DNA of 64,000 nucleotides from Paenibacillus taiwanensis DSM 18679 (GTDB lineage Bacteria; Bacillota; Bacilli; Paenibacillales; Paenibacillaceae): contig NZ_KE384306.1 in the NCBI RefSeq assembly GCF_000425125.1, forward strand, positions 87,705-151,704, given 5' to 3'. This document shows, piece by piece, positions 54,944-63,963 of the stretch. A program made the translations under genes and the position numbers. The notes under the pieces are model-generated. The model searched no databases. It saw only the letters and a list, made by a program, of their open reading frames with translations, and had not been told where the DNA came from. Numbering within the stretch: position 1 is the stretch's first letter; every line of letters begins with the position of its first letter.

Positions 54944-56398
54944 TTGTTATGGGTACGATGGAGATTGGAGCTCGACTTGACAAGCAACGCAAACACGAAC
55001 GAGAGCGAGGGAAACGATTTGACAGTAGAAAACGCAGTAACACAAGTTGATGTATTAGTGATTGGCTCTGGCCCGGGGGGCTACACAGCTGCAAAACGTG
55101 CTTCGGACCACGGCCTGCTCGTAGCAATTGTGGAACGAGATCATATAGGGGGCGTTTGTACGAACGTGGGATGCATTCCCTCCAAAGCTTTAATTGCAGA
55201 AGCGCATCGCTTTGAAATTAAAGGAGACGCCAAAGTTGATTTTTCACAAGTACAATCCTTTAAAAATTCTATTGTAAATAAGCAGTCAAATGGTGTAGCG
55301 TTCTTGTTAAACAACAAATTAATGACCAAATTTCATGGAGACGCCAGCTTTGTAAGCGAGCATGAGGTACTGGTTAAAGGGGATACAACAAACACGAAGA
55401 TTGCGTTCAAGCATTGTATTATTGCCACTGGTTCTCGGCCTATTGAATTAGGCGCATTCCCTTTTGGGGGCAGAATTTTGTCTTCTACCGCTGCACTTGC
55501 TTTGGAGCAAGTACCCGAAAGCCTGATCGTTATTGGTGGGGGATATATCGGAGTGGAGCTAAGTCAAACCTTTGCTAAATTTGGAACGAAAGTAACGATA
55601 CTGGAAGGCGCGGAGCAGATTCTACCTGGGTTCGAGCCAGAGTTGATTCGTCCTGTTGTACGTAATTTGCAACATAAACAGGTTGATATTTTTACTCACG
55701 CAGTAGCAGATCATATGGAACAGACTCGTGAGCAGGTTACTGTTCATTTTAAGGAACAGGGGAACTTGCGACAGGTCACTGCACAATACGTGTTGGTAAC
55801 GGTAGGACGGCGGCCGAATACGGATCAAAATTTGGGGCTGGATCGCGCAGGGATTAAACTGATGGAGCGAGGTTTAATTCAGGTTGATGAGCAGTGTCGT
55901 ACGAATGTCCCCAATATTTATGCAATTGGCGATATCATAGCAGGTCCCGCACTAGCCCACAAGGCGTCCTATGAAGCTAAGGTAGTAGTAGAAGCCATAA
56001 TGAACCGGCGTACCAAGGTGGATTACAAGGTCATACCCCTTGTTGTTTTTTCTGATCCGGAGGTTGCCAGTGTGGGACTCAGTGAATCTGAAGCGAGAGC
56101 ACGATCAAAGGAAGTTGTTACAGGGAGATCGTCTTTTGCTATAAATGGAAGGGCGCTGGCCTTGAAGGCGGGGGAAGGATACGTGAAAATAGTAGCCGAT
56201 AAGGAAACGAAGTGTATTATCGGGGCTCAAATTGTGGGAGCGGAGGCGTCCAATCTGATTGCAGAGCTCGCGCTTGCCATTGAGCTGGGGGCAACGATAG
56301 AAGACGTTGCGCTTACTATTCATGCTCACCCGACTTTGGGTGAGATTGTTATGGAGGCGGCTGAAGCGGCTATTGCAAGGCTGGACGCAAACAAGTAA
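54944..56398 (+). CDS. Dihydrolipoamide dehydrogenase-like flavoprotein
   Basis: 484 residues from TTG 54944. FAD motif VIGSGPGGYTAAKRA, redox-active pair Cys72/Cys77 in GGVCTNVGCIPSK, NAD motif VIGGGYIGVELSQTF, and a C-terminal HAHPTLGE with the base histidine. It stands alone, without pyruvate or oxoglutarate dehydrogenase genes, under a TetR regulator, so a redox or detoxifying role is possible. AGAGGAG supports 54944; TTG 54977 and TTG 55019 (GAGGG) are alternatives and give a family-length N-terminus. Confidence 0.88.
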   Translation: MLWVRWRLELDLTSNANTNESEGNDLTVENAVTQVDVLVIGSGPGGYTAAKRASDHGLLVAIVERDHIGGVCTNVGCIPSKALIAEAHRFEIKGDAKVDFSQVQSFKNSIVNKQSNGVAFLLNNKLMTKFHGDASFVSEHEVLVKGDTTNTKIAFKHCIIATGSRPIELGAFPFGGRILSSTAALALEQVPESLIVIGGGYIGVELSQTFAKFGTKVTILEGAEQILPGFEPELIRPVVRNLQHKQVDIFTHAVADHMEQTREQVTVHFKEQGNLRQVTAQYVLVTVGRRPNTDQNLGLDRAGIKLMERGLIQVDEQCRTNVPNIYAIGDIIAGPALAHKASYEAKVVVEAIMNRRTKVDYKVIPLVVFSDPEVASVGLSESEARARSKEVVTGRSSFAINGRALALKAGEGYVKIVADKETKCIIGAQIVGAEASNLIAELALAIELGATIEDVALTIHAHPTLGEIVMEAAEAAIARLDANK

Positions 56399-56415
56399 AA
56401 ACGAGTAACATAACT

Positions 56416-56444
56416 AAAATCCTCCTAACACGGGAGGATTTTTT
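56416..56444 (+). terminator. Rho-independent terminator
   Basis: AATCCTCC (56418-56425) pairs with GGAGGATT (56433-56440), followed by TTTT. Confidence 0.85.
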
Positions 56445-56638
56445 GTTACGTTACAGCTATAAATGGTCACCTGTAAGCATAAACATTTTGCGAATATGAT
56501 TGTCAAATTTAAACGTGAGACAGCTCTATCCCCGCTAACGACAGCAGCACAATTCCATAAAATAAGGTGAATGGTTAGTTCCTAATTTCTTATTTTTATT
56601 ATGATATAGTAACGCTATTTGGAAGCAGGTGCTGTTAC

Positions 56639-57454
56639 ATGGAGAAGATTACATTTTCTGACTTGGGATATGTCCTTTATATTAATCCCCATGAGAGTCG
56701 AGGGCAATTTTTGCTTGCGCATCAGGGGATTACACAGCCCAAAATCACTTCATTTTGGAAAAAGGCGGTTGCCTACTTTCAGCCATCGGTTGCGCTTGAT
56801 GTAGGGGTCAACTATGGGGAGATCTTGTTTTCAAGTGCATATGCCAAAGAGGTTACTGTTATCGGAATTGAAGCAAATGATACGCTTGCCCCTTATATTC
56901 ACCATTCCTTGCATGAACATCCTAATCGTGAGCAAATCCATATTGTATATGCGCTTGCCTCAGATCGAGATGACGAGCAGGCATTCTTTTACATCAATCC
57001 CCAATATTCAGGGACATCAACCGCTATTCCCAGTCCTGCCTTTCAGCAGCGGCAAGTTAGAAGTGTAACCATCGACACCGTCATGAAAGGATTAACACGA
57101 AAAGCACACCGATTGTTGTTTAAAATGGACGTCGAAGGTTATGAAGCAAAAGTATGGGGCGGGATGGAGGCCACTTTACAAGCGTGTCAGGAAGCATTGG
57201 GCTGCATCGAATTTAACAACCAGTTTCTCGAGCAGGCAGGCACCTCCGGTAATGAACTACTAGAGAAGCTCAAACAACAATTCCATGTGTATTATTTATT
57301 AAATGACACGCAGGTTGTGAAATTTAAGTCCTTAGATTTGAACACGCTAACACGATATTTTAATAAGCCTAATGTACATGCTGACTTGCTGCTTGTGCAA
57401 AATGAGCATACACTCCAGCAGCTTCAATATCAAATCACTACTTATGAAGAATAA
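56639..57454 (+). CDS. FkbM-family methyltransferase
   Basis: 271 residues. SAM-binding segment ALDVGVNYGEILFSSAYAK and acidic IGIEANDTLAP, then VRSVTIDTVMKGL and LLFKMDVEGYEAKVWGGM, the FkbM signature. Substrates are usually sugar hydroxyls of glycans or natural products. Next to a glycosyltransferase-like gene on the other strand, so surface-glycan modification is plausible. Confidence 0.9.
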   Translation: MEKITFSDLGYVLYINPHESRGQFLLAHQGITQPKITSFWKKAVAYFQPSVALDVGVNYGEILFSSAYAKEVTVIGIEANDTLAPYIHHSLHEHPNREQIHIVYALASDRDDEQAFFYINPQYSGTSTAIPSPAFQQRQVRSVTIDTVMKGLTRKAHRLLFKMDVEGYEAKVWGGMEATLQACQEALGCIEFNNQFLEQAGTSGNELLEKLKQQFHVYYLLNDTQVVKFKSLDLNTLTRYFNKPNVHADLLLVQNEHTLQQLQYQITTYEE

Positions 57455-57548
57455 GATGACGAAGGGGAGGGAGCAAGTCATACCAAAGGCGGGCGCACCT
57501 GCTTGGTGTGTCCGGCTGTTGGTATATAAATTGTAGCAGGGCGTGATT

Positions 57549-58208
57549 TCAGCGAACCCCATGATCCCGAGTATGAAAATGAGGGTGGGCGAAAATAGAT
57601 TGTTTAATCAGGGTATAACAGCTGTTGTGTTTCCATGCGACATAGTTAAAGCTAAGCTGATCCCGCCCACTGAATACGACAATGTGATGCCACCATTGCT
57701 CCATCAAATAGATGACTTCCGGCTGATGATGTCTGCGAAACAGAACACCCGATGCGACGAGCCCCTGATGCTCAGGATAACCCGTCTCACGATAAAAGTA
57801 CATTTGCGGCTCAATAATGGAAGCGAGAGCAGGCATAGAATTGATAACAACCTGAGCCTCCTCGTAAATACAATCCCGAATAGGGTGTGTAAATACGGCG
57901 ACAGGGTGTTGTGCGAGATAGTTCTGAATGGAACTGCTTATGTCTCCTTGGGGAGTAAAATTGGCATCTATCCACACACTCGTATCATAGGTAGGAAACA
58001 GCAAGTGTGGATGGAGCTTAAACCAACGGGCAGTCTTTACGGTATTCTCAAATACCATTTCGCTCGGAATGACGTTCCAAACGGTAGTTGAAAGAGCAGC
58101 GGGATTATCCGTGTAACAAATGTAATCCATATCTGCATGCACTTGCTCCGGATCTCGCAGCACGTCTCGGTTTCCAAAAATTGCAGTGTATACAACACAC
58201 TTCTTCAT
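57549..58208 (-). CDS. DUF616 glycosyltransferase-like protein (TOD1/MUCI70 type)
   Basis: 219 residues. Starts CVVYTAIFGNRDVLRDPEQV and contains YICYTDNP, YDTSVWIDANF and VFTHPIRDCIYEEA, the DUF616 pattern found in putative nucleotide-sugar transferases; DAN resembles a metal DXD. GGGAGGTG precedes the ATG. Confidence 0.85.
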   Translation of the reverse strand: MKKCVVYTAIFGNRDVLRDPEQVHADMDYICYTDNPAALSTTVWNVIPSEMVFENTVKTARWFKLHPHLLFPTYDTSVWIDANFTPQGDISSSIQNYLAQHPVAVFTHPIRDCIYEEAQVVINSMPALASIIEPQMYFYRETGYPEHQGLVASGVLFRRHHQPEVIYLMEQWWHHIVVFSGRDQLSFNYVAWKHNSCYTLIKQSIFAHPHFHTRDHGVR

Positions 58209-58247
58209 GTTGTGCGCACCTCCCTGTGGAGAGCGTTGTAATGATTG

Positions 58248-58406
58248 CTAACCGGTAGGGATGCGTTTCTGAGTTGAGCGATGATAGTTGGTCAAAATTT
58301 TATCCAGACGTTTACTTAGTTTTAACATTTTACCATCGGTCAAACTAGTGCCTTCTCTATACGATCCGTTCATTAGGGAACGTAATTCCTCAATCTTCTC
58401 ATTCAC
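58248..58406 (-). CDS. Spo0E-like aspartyl-phosphate phosphatase, 52 residues
   Basis: GTG start with AGGGGTG seven bases upstream. The helical hairpin layout and the motif SKRLD (residues 31-35) followed by KILTNYH match Spo0E-like proteins, which dephosphorylate Spo0A-P and delay sporulation. The gene lies immediately downstream, on the same strand, of the regulator-pheromone cassette, separated by a terminator. Confidence 0.85.
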   Translation of the reverse strand: MNEKIEELRSLMNGSYREGTSLTDGKMLKLSKRLDKILTNYHRSTQKRIPTG

Positions 58407-58539
58407 TACATTTCACCCCTTATGAAGATGGGCAAGCCCCCTTGCGCCCACCAACTATATGTCAGTACAGCTTTCCTCGGGGTAAGTATATCACGAGTTT
58501 CAAATATTTATGGAATGCAAAAAAAAATGGGACAAAAGC

Positions 58540-58570
58540 AAAAACAGACACTTTTTTAGTGTCTGTTTTT
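58540..58570. terminator. Perfect 13-bp terminator hairpin
   Basis: AAAAACAGACACT and AGTGTCTGTTTTT surround TTTTT. It can terminate the minus-strand pheromone transcript and is symmetrical enough to act both ways. Confidence 0.88.
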
Positions 58571-58595
58571 ATAAATTTATGTCTAGTCTTGTTGT

Positions 58596-58730
58596 TTACC
58601 AAGGAATAATAATATTGGAGATGATTACTTGCTCGGCAGCAGAGCTTGTGGAACCATTTGAAACGACTGGTGCAGCGATGGAAAGAGTAAGAGCAACGAC
58701 CATAACTACGGCATTAAATTTGTTTCTCAT
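58596..58730 (-). CDS. Secreted signalling peptide precursor, 44 residues
   Basis: ATG overlaps the stop of the XRE-TPR gene (TGATG) and AAGGAG lies seven bases upstream inside that gene. N-terminal MRNKFN is followed by a hydrophobic signal core (AVVMVVALTLSIAAPVVS), a short polar segment (NGSTSSAAEQ) and a hydrophobic end VIISNIIIPW. This is the layout of Phr, NprX, PapR and Shp-type precursors, where a C-terminal 5-10-mer is exported, re-imported and bound by the TPR receptor. Candidate mature forms lie within the last ten residues; not tested. Confidence 0.75.
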   Translation of the reverse strand: MRNKFNAVVMVVALTLSIAAPVVSNGSTSSAAEQVIISNIIIPW

Positions 58731-60031
58731 CATACATCTCCTTCTTCGTAATCAACAATTTTTAAATACGATGCTATCAATTCAATTTTATCGATAATTT
58801 CAAGATTATCAAGTGTTTTGGGACTTTTACATAGATCGTTTAGTAGCACCCCTGCACCCTCAGAAACATTGGAACGTCGATCAACCGAAATAAAGATCAT
58901 GATGCTTTTCAGGAGGTAGTGTATCGTTTGATTGTGGTCCCTTGTTAATTTATAATATCTGCTTTTAGTAGCATAATAGTTTGCGTATTTAGCGATGAGG
59001 GCGGGGTTGTCCACTAACGTAATGTCCTCAAAATCTTGTTCGTGTTGAAATAATGTTTCGGCTGCTGCTAAATAGTTCTGTTGCAAATATAAATCTAGTA
59101 GATCATCCATAACAGCTATCTTAGGCTGATAACGCTCTAAACAGTGTTCAAATTGAATAATAGCTAAATCAATATTGCCCTTTTTCCCGTTTAATTTGGC
59201 TGTCGTAAAAGCTACGTGCTCTTGGACAAAAGGAAAGTTAAACTTATTTGCTGCTTTAATGTATTCTTCCGTCAGTTCGTACTGTCCGATTAAACAATAA
59301 CAAAAGGCCATACAACAGATTGCGTGCGCTTTAGATGGATTTTCAGACGTGTCCAGTGTTTCTAGTTCTTTAAAAAAACGGATGCAATCTCTGTATTTTC
59401 CTAAGTGGTATGCGTGGGCGCCAAGCTTATAATAATAGATAATTTGATCTTCCGTTTGAAGGAATCGTGCGTGGTGTAAAAGGTCTGTTCCTTTTGTGTA
59501 TGATTCTCGTAACTTCTTGAAGTTGTCCCTTTGGATGAGGTAGGTTTGGAGTAATGACATGGCTAGTAGAGGCCGAACACTGTGATCATCAGCAATCTTG
59601 CTAATGACTTGATACAAGGCCAGCTGTTGTGAGTTGTCCTGCAAGGAGCTGGTGAATTCATACAAGGTTTGTAAGGAGTCTTCGGTTGGTTCTCGATTTG
59701 TCGTGAGGTATTGGGCAGCGATCTTGGCCGTTAACTCTGTTGATGCGGATTGGGTGATGGCAAGTTTGAGCGCGTCTAGCAAGTAGTCAGGGTTCCTTTC
59801 TACCTCTATATATCGCTCGGTTACATCTTCAATGGGGATATCTAACACAGCTGCAAGGTCTAGGGCGACTTTGTAATCTCGTAATTTGATTTCTTTATTT
59901 TCGATTTTAGATATGGTGCCTTTGGATACGCCTGTTAATTCTGCAACTTGTGCCAGCGTCATTTGTTTCTGTTGTCGTTTATGTCGTATCAACTCCCCTA
60001 GTGTCATCGTTAGATTGGAGATAACAGTCAA
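58730..60031 (-). CDS. XRE-family regulator with TPR domain (RRNPP-type peptide receptor)
   Basis: 433 residues. An N-terminal helix-turn-helix (ELIRHKRQQKQMTLAQVAEL, then GVSKGTISKIENKEI) is joined to a long helical repeat region with TPR-like units (LGKYRDCIRFFKELETLDTS, IGQYELTEEYIKAANKF, NIDLAIIQFEHCLERYQ). This matches PlcR/NprR/AimR-type receptors, which bind short imported peptides and change DNA binding. The TTG at 60031 has GAGGTG six bases upstream. The gene overlaps its putative peptide gene and is divergent from a GH18 gene that may be a target. Confidence 0.85.
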   Translation of the reverse strand: MTVISNLTMTLGELIRHKRQQKQMTLAQVAELTGVSKGTISKIENKEIKLRDYKVALDLAAVLDIPIEDVTERYIEVERNPDYLLDALKLAITQSASTELTAKIAAQYLTTNREPTEDSLQTLYEFTSSLQDNSQQLALYQVISKIADDHSVRPLLAMSLLQTYLIQRDNFKKLRESYTKGTDLLHHARFLQTEDQIIYYYKLGAHAYHLGKYRDCIRFFKELETLDTSENPSKAHAICCMAFCYCLIGQYELTEEYIKAANKFNFPFVQEHVAFTTAKLNGKKGNIDLAIIQFEHCLERYQPKIAVMDDLLDLYLQQNYLAAAETLFQHEQDFEDITLVDNPALIAKYANYYATKSRYYKLTRDHNQTIHYLLKSIMIFISVDRRSNVSEGAGVLLNDLCKSPKTLDNLEIIDKIELIASYLKIVDYEEGDV

Positions 60032-60216
60032 CTGGTACACCTCGCTTATTGTTATATTCATAAACGGTTTGCCAATCCACCACCTACATATTACCATATT
60101 TTTTGGAGCATACCAATCATTTTAGTATGATGTCTAGCCGATACGATTGAATTAGTGCTTTGGAACTGATTTTTATGAACGATGTAGTATATGAAGCTTA
60201 TTTACAAAAATGTGAA

Positions 60217-60244
60217 TTGACGTTAATACTTATGTTCATATATT
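60217..60244 (+). promoter_or_regulatory. Candidate promoter for GH18 gene
   Basis: TTGACG (60217-60222), 16 bases, TATATT (60239-60244). Lies in the ~190-base region shared with the divergent peptide-receptor gene. No PlcR-box consensus found. Confidence 0.45.
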
Positions 60245-60290
60245 CTTTATCTACATTTCATATCTAGCATCCTTAGGAGGCACCACAAAC

Positions 60291-61331
60291 ATGAATATAA
60301 AAAAAGCGATCAAAATGTTAACGATAACTGCTACTATTGCCACTTTGCTTAACGTTAGCATTACTAAGATGGAGGCTGCACCGTCCCCGATCATCCTTGG
60401 TTATTACACGGTCGATTCGGGTGATTCATTTATTCAATTTCATAACTATATGAATCAGATGTCTACCGACACTTTTAACACGGACGATAAAGGTAACCTC
60501 GTTGGAGAAGTACCAAAAGAAACGGTTGCTTATGCCAATGCGGTGGAAGTATTACCTTATGCACTCGTATCCAATTATGGAGCCCGAGATTGGGACAGTC
60601 ATGCTGCACACCAAGTACTTACAAATAGAACAGCCAAGAAAAAGCTGATTCAAAATATGCTTGCACTTGCTGAAACGAACCATTACAAAGGTATTAATAT
60701 TGATTTCGAGGCGGTGCTGCCAGAAGATCGTCAGGCATTAACTTCATTTGTTCAAGAAGTGGCAGGCAAGATGAAAGCTAAAGGATTTCTCACGATGGTA
60801 TCTGTTCCCGCTAAAGCAGATGACGATCCAACGGATGATTGGACGGGGGCGTTTGACTTCGAGGCATTGGGAAAAGCAGCAGACATGATTCAAGTCATGA
60901 CTTACGATGAACATGGGGTATGGAGAAATGCTGGCTCCGTTGCCAGCAAGCCTTGGATAGAGTCTGCACTCCAATTTGCGATTACATATGTGCCTTCTGA
61001 AAAAGTGTTGATGGGAATCCCTACTTACGGAAACGATTGGAACTTATCGGATCCAGCCAATAAAAGCAACGCTCAAGTCATGTGGAAGGATATCCCGAAT
61101 CTGATCGCTGACACAGGTGCCACACCGATTAGAGACGAATGGACAGGTTCCATGTATTTTAACTATACAGATACAGATGGAGCTAGCCACGTAGTGTGGT
61201 ATGAAGATGAGACAAGCATTCTCCAAAAGACGCAATACATACACAAGTATTGGCTGGCTGGGGTTTCTATTTATGCCTTAGGGATGGAAGATTACAAGTT
61301 CTGGGAGGCTGTCTCGGCAGGGCTTCAATAA
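60291..61331 (+). CDS. Secreted glycoside hydrolase family 18 protein
   Basis: 346 residues. A signal peptide ends near MEAA at ~30. The GH18 catalytic segment GINIDFEAV has Asp138 and Glu140. MIQVMTYDEHG and the terminal WLAGVSIYALGMEDYKFW complete the barrel motifs. It resembles spore-cortex or wall-lytic N-acetylglucosaminidases (YaaH/YvbX-like) without LysM domains. TTAGGAGG before ATG. May hydrolyse chitin or peptidoglycan. Confidence 0.9.
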   Translation: MNIKKAIKMLTITATIATLLNVSITKMEAAPSPIILGYYTVDSGDSFIQFHNYMNQMSTDTFNTDDKGNLVGEVPKETVAYANAVEVLPYALVSNYGARDWDSHAAHQVLTNRTAKKKLIQNMLALAETNHYKGINIDFEAVLPEDRQALTSFVQEVAGKMKAKGFLTMVSVPAKADDDPTDDWTGAFDFEALGKAADMIQVMTYDEHGVWRNAGSVASKPWIESALQFAITYVPSEKVLMGIPTYGNDWNLSDPANKSNAQVMWKDIPNLIADTGATPIRDEWTGSMYFNYTDTDGASHVVWYEDETSILQKTQYIHKYWLAGVSIYALGMEDYKFWEAVSAGLQ

Positions 61332-61350
61332 ATACGAGGTGAGAAAGGGT

Positions 61351-61382
61351 AGAGAGGGAGTGTTGTTCCCTCTCTTTTTTGT
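61351..61382 (+). terminator. Rho-independent terminator
   Basis: AGAGAGGGA pairs with TCCCTCTCT and runs into TTTTTTG. Confidence 0.9.
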
Positions 61383-61501
61383 ATTGTTAAAGGGGAGGTT
61401 ATGTGACCGCCCCACATTGCGAAACGTGACACGAAATGTTAAGGTTAACTTAACCGACTAAATCAATAGGAAATCAGATGCATCAGGAGGAGAACCATCT
61501 T

Positions 61502-62437
61502 ATGTCAAAAATCGCAAAAAATTTAACGGATCTGATTGGAAATACACCTTTGCTGGAACTAACCAACTACAGTGATCAATTACAGCTTGAAGCAAAAGTT
61601 ATCGCTAAGCTTGAATACTTTAATCCCGCAGGCAGTGTAAAGGATCGCATTGGCTTCGCCATGATCAAGGATGCTGAAGCGAAAGGCTTGCTTCATAAAG
61701 ATTCCATTATAATCGAGCCGACGAGTGGCAATACCGGAATCGGGCTCGCTTTTGCTGCCGCTGCGCTTGGGTACCGGCTGATGATTACGCTGCCGGAATC
61801 GTTTAGCGTGGAGCGCAGAAAGCTGCTGAAGGCGCTTGGTGCTGAATTGGTACTGACGCCAGCGGCAGAAGGCATGACAGGCGCAATCAAACGAGCGGAA
61901 GAGCTGGCGGAGGAAATTCCGCATGCGTTTATTCCGCAGCAATTTAACAATCCGGCTAATCCGGACGTGCATCGCCGGACAACAGCCGAAGAAATATGGC
62001 GTGATACAGATGGCGAAGTGGACATCTTTGTTGCAGGTGTCGGCACAGGCGGCACAATTGCCGGAGTAGGCGGAGCGCTGAAATCCAAGAAGCCCTCGGC
62101 TGCCATTATTGCCGTAGAGCCGGCTGAATCGCCTGTCCTGTCCGGTGGTACAAGAGGACCGCATATGATACAAGGCATCGGTGCCGGCTTCGTGCCAGGA
62201 AACTATGACGCAACTGTCGTAGATGAGGTTTACCAAGTAAGCAATGAGCAGGCACTATCTACAGCCCGTACGCTGGCTACATCGGAAGGCCTGCTTGTAG
62301 GTATATCGTCTGGCGCCGCTGTGTTTGCGGCTACTGAAATAGCGAAACGGCCAGAGAACAAGGGCAAGACGATTGTAGTACTGCTGCCGGATACAGGGGA
62401 GCGCTATTTGTCTACAGCATTGTTCCCTGAGCAATAA
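61502..62437 (+). CDS. cysK: Cysteine synthase A (O-acetylserine sulfhydrylase)
   Basis: 311 residues. PLP lysine K47 in [14 protein letters not shown], substrate loop [12 protein letters not shown], phosphate loop [12 protein letters not shown] and the C-terminal [13 protein letters not shown] are canonical CysK. ATG 61502 has AGGAGGAG nine bases upstream; the frame begins eight codons earlier without a site. TTAAGGTTAACTTAA, an imperfect palindrome at about 61439-61453, may be a regulatory site. Confidence 0.95.
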   Translation: MSKIAKNLTDLIGNTPLLELTNYSDQLQLEAKVIAKLEYFNPAGSVKDRIGFAMIKDAEAKGLLHKDSIIIEPTSGNTGIGLAFAAAALGYRLMITLPESFSVERRKLLKALGAELVLTPAAEGMTGAIKRAEELAEEIPHAFIPQQFNNPANPDVHRRTTAEEIWRDTDGEVDIFVAGVGTGGTIAGVGGALKSKKPSAAIIAVEPAESPVLSGGTRGPHMIQGIGAGFVPGNYDATVVDEVYQVSNEQALSTARTLATSEGLLVGISSGAAVFAATEIAKRPENKGKTIVVLLPDTGERYLSTALFPEQ

Positions 62438-62459
62438 TAAGCGCCATGTAAACCACATG

Positions 62460-62511
62460 AACCCGTGGAACAGACACTTTTTAAGAAGTGAGTCTGTCCT
62501 GCGGGTTTTCG
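62460..62511 (+). terminator. Rho-independent terminator after cysK
   Basis: AACCCG (62460-62465) pairs with CGGGTT (62502-62507), enclosing ACAGAC/GTCTGT, followed by TTCGTGTTTTTT. Confidence 0.75.
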
Positions 62512-62592
62512 TGTTTTTTGATCAAAGTGGCTTGAATGCGCGGACGCTCTAAACCCACAGATCCTTCTATAGCCCGAGCTGCTCCTACATCC

Positions 62593-62611
62593 TAAGTATA
62601 AGGGATACTTA
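62593..62611. promoter_or_regulatory. Inverted repeat upstream of MFS gene
   Basis: TAAGTAT aaggg ATACTTA, perfect 7-bp arms, about 70 bases before the MFS start; a possible operator. Confidence 0.4.
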
Positions 62612-62682
62612 CAGTTCCGGCCCGATGGGTCGGCGTTCTGATTATGATACATTGGTAAAAAATGTGTCTAGGGGATGAACGC

Positions 62683-63963
62683 ATGAAAAGGATGCATCGT
62701 ATTTTTCGAAATGAAAACTTTACTAAGTTGTTTATTGGCCGTTTATTTGCGAATGCGGGTGACAGCTTTTACATGATTGGTGCGATGTGGATGGTGTACA
62801 ACTTGGGAGGCTCTACCTTTTATACAGGACTTGCAGGTTTTCTGACCTCCATGCCACGCATAATACAATTTCTGTACGGCCCATTCATTGATAGATGGCC
62901 ACTTCGGCATATGCTAGTGTCAACTCAGCTCACCCAAGCCGTATTGCTGCTCATCGTACCCTTCGGATATGCATATGGTTTTCTGTCCATCACCTTCATA
63001 CTGATATTGATGCCAATTATATCCATGCTAAATCAATTTATGTATCCGGCGGAAATGGCCGCCTTACCTAAGGTGCTCCCACGCGAGCAGCTAACGATGG
63101 GAAATATGTTGTTTACCGCTGCAAATCAGGGCAGTGATGCAGCCTTTAACGCATTAGGAGGCGTACTTATTGGAGCGATCGGTGTGAGCAGTCTCTTCTT
63201 GATCAATTCGGGTTTGTTCTTTATAACGGCATTTGTCTTTTCCATGTTAACTGTAGCAACAGCCTCAACGACAAACGAATCCAAAACGAATCCAAAACAG
63301 AATCAATTACAACTAAAGCAAGTAATGAAACAGTATGGCCGTGAATTGACAGATGGTATAAAAATGTTGATGCAGCCTTCTATTATGCGATTACTGGCAG
63401 GTATATTGGTCATCAATTTTGCCGGTGGAGCCTTGATGGCCATATTGCCTGCATTCGGAAGCAGCCCTGAACAGTATGGTCTCCTAATGACGTCGATGGC
63501 TGTTGGGGGAATACTGGGTACGGTGCTAGCACCTGCGCTGCGTATTGAGCATAAAAAGCTGGGATTGTTATTTATTGTAGCTTTTTTGGTATGTGGTCTG
63601 TTGTGGATACTGTGTTCTCAAGCTACTTCCCCTTGGCTGGCGGTTATTTTGTTTGGCATAGGATGGCTGCCAGGTGGGGTGACAAATGTAGCGGCAGCTG
63701 TCTTTGTACAGACAGTTGTTCCAGAAGCTTATATGGGTCGAGTAATGGCGGCGATATCCAGCTTTAGTGGACTTGCAATGCCACTTGGATTTTTATTAGG
63801 TGGAGCGTTAGGAACTTATTGGGGAAGTTCATCCATGATGCTGCTGTGCGGCTTGCTTGTAAGTTTGGTGTCTATTCTATGGCTGATTGATCCTATGACA
63901 AGACGAATGCCTTCTCTTCACAATTGGGATAAAAATATGCTGTCACAGCAGGTAACTTCTTAA
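62683..63963 (+). CDS. MFS transporter (DHA3-like)
   Basis: 426 residues with about twelve membrane helices. NENFTKLFIGRLFANAGDSFYMIGAMWMVY and FLYGPFIDRWPLRHML (loop 2-3, DRW in place of DRxGRR) are typical of DHA3-type exporters, as is the middle loop and LGGVLIGAIG. Probably expels drugs or other small molecules; substrate unknown. Start at ATG 62683 with AGGGGATG upstream; an in-frame earlier start at 62662 lacks a site. The window ends 37 bases after it. Confidence 0.87.
   Translation: MKRMHRIFRNENFTKLFIGRLFANAGDSFYMIGAMWMVYNLGGSTFYTGLAGFLTSMPRIIQFLYGPFIDRWPLRHMLVSTQLTQAVLLLIVPFGYAYGFLSITFILILMPIISMLNQFMYPAEMAALPKVLPREQLTMGNMLFTAANQGSDAAFNALGGVLIGAIGVSSLFLINSGLFFITAFVFSMLTVATASTTNESKTNPKQNQLQLKQVMKQYGRELTDGIKMLMQPSIMRLLAGILVINFAGGALMAILPAFGSSPEQYGLLMTSMAVGGILGTVLAPALRIEHKKLGLLFIVAFLVCGLLWILCSQATSPWLAVILFGIGWLPGGVTNVAAAVFVQTVVPEAYMGRVMAAISSFSGLAMPLGFLLGGALGTYWGSSSMMLLCGLLVSLVSILWLIDPMTRRMPSLHNWDKNMLSQQVTS

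Noticed and set aside
54949-55047. 32-codon frame overlapping the start of the flavoprotein gene
   Set aside because: Overlaps the flavoprotein coding frame and its spacing to AGAGGAG is long; likely chance.
60098-60290. PlcR-box-like element between the peptide receptor and GH18 genes
   Set aside because: Only half-matches such as TATGTTCATA were found; the full TATGNAN4TNCATA pattern is absent.
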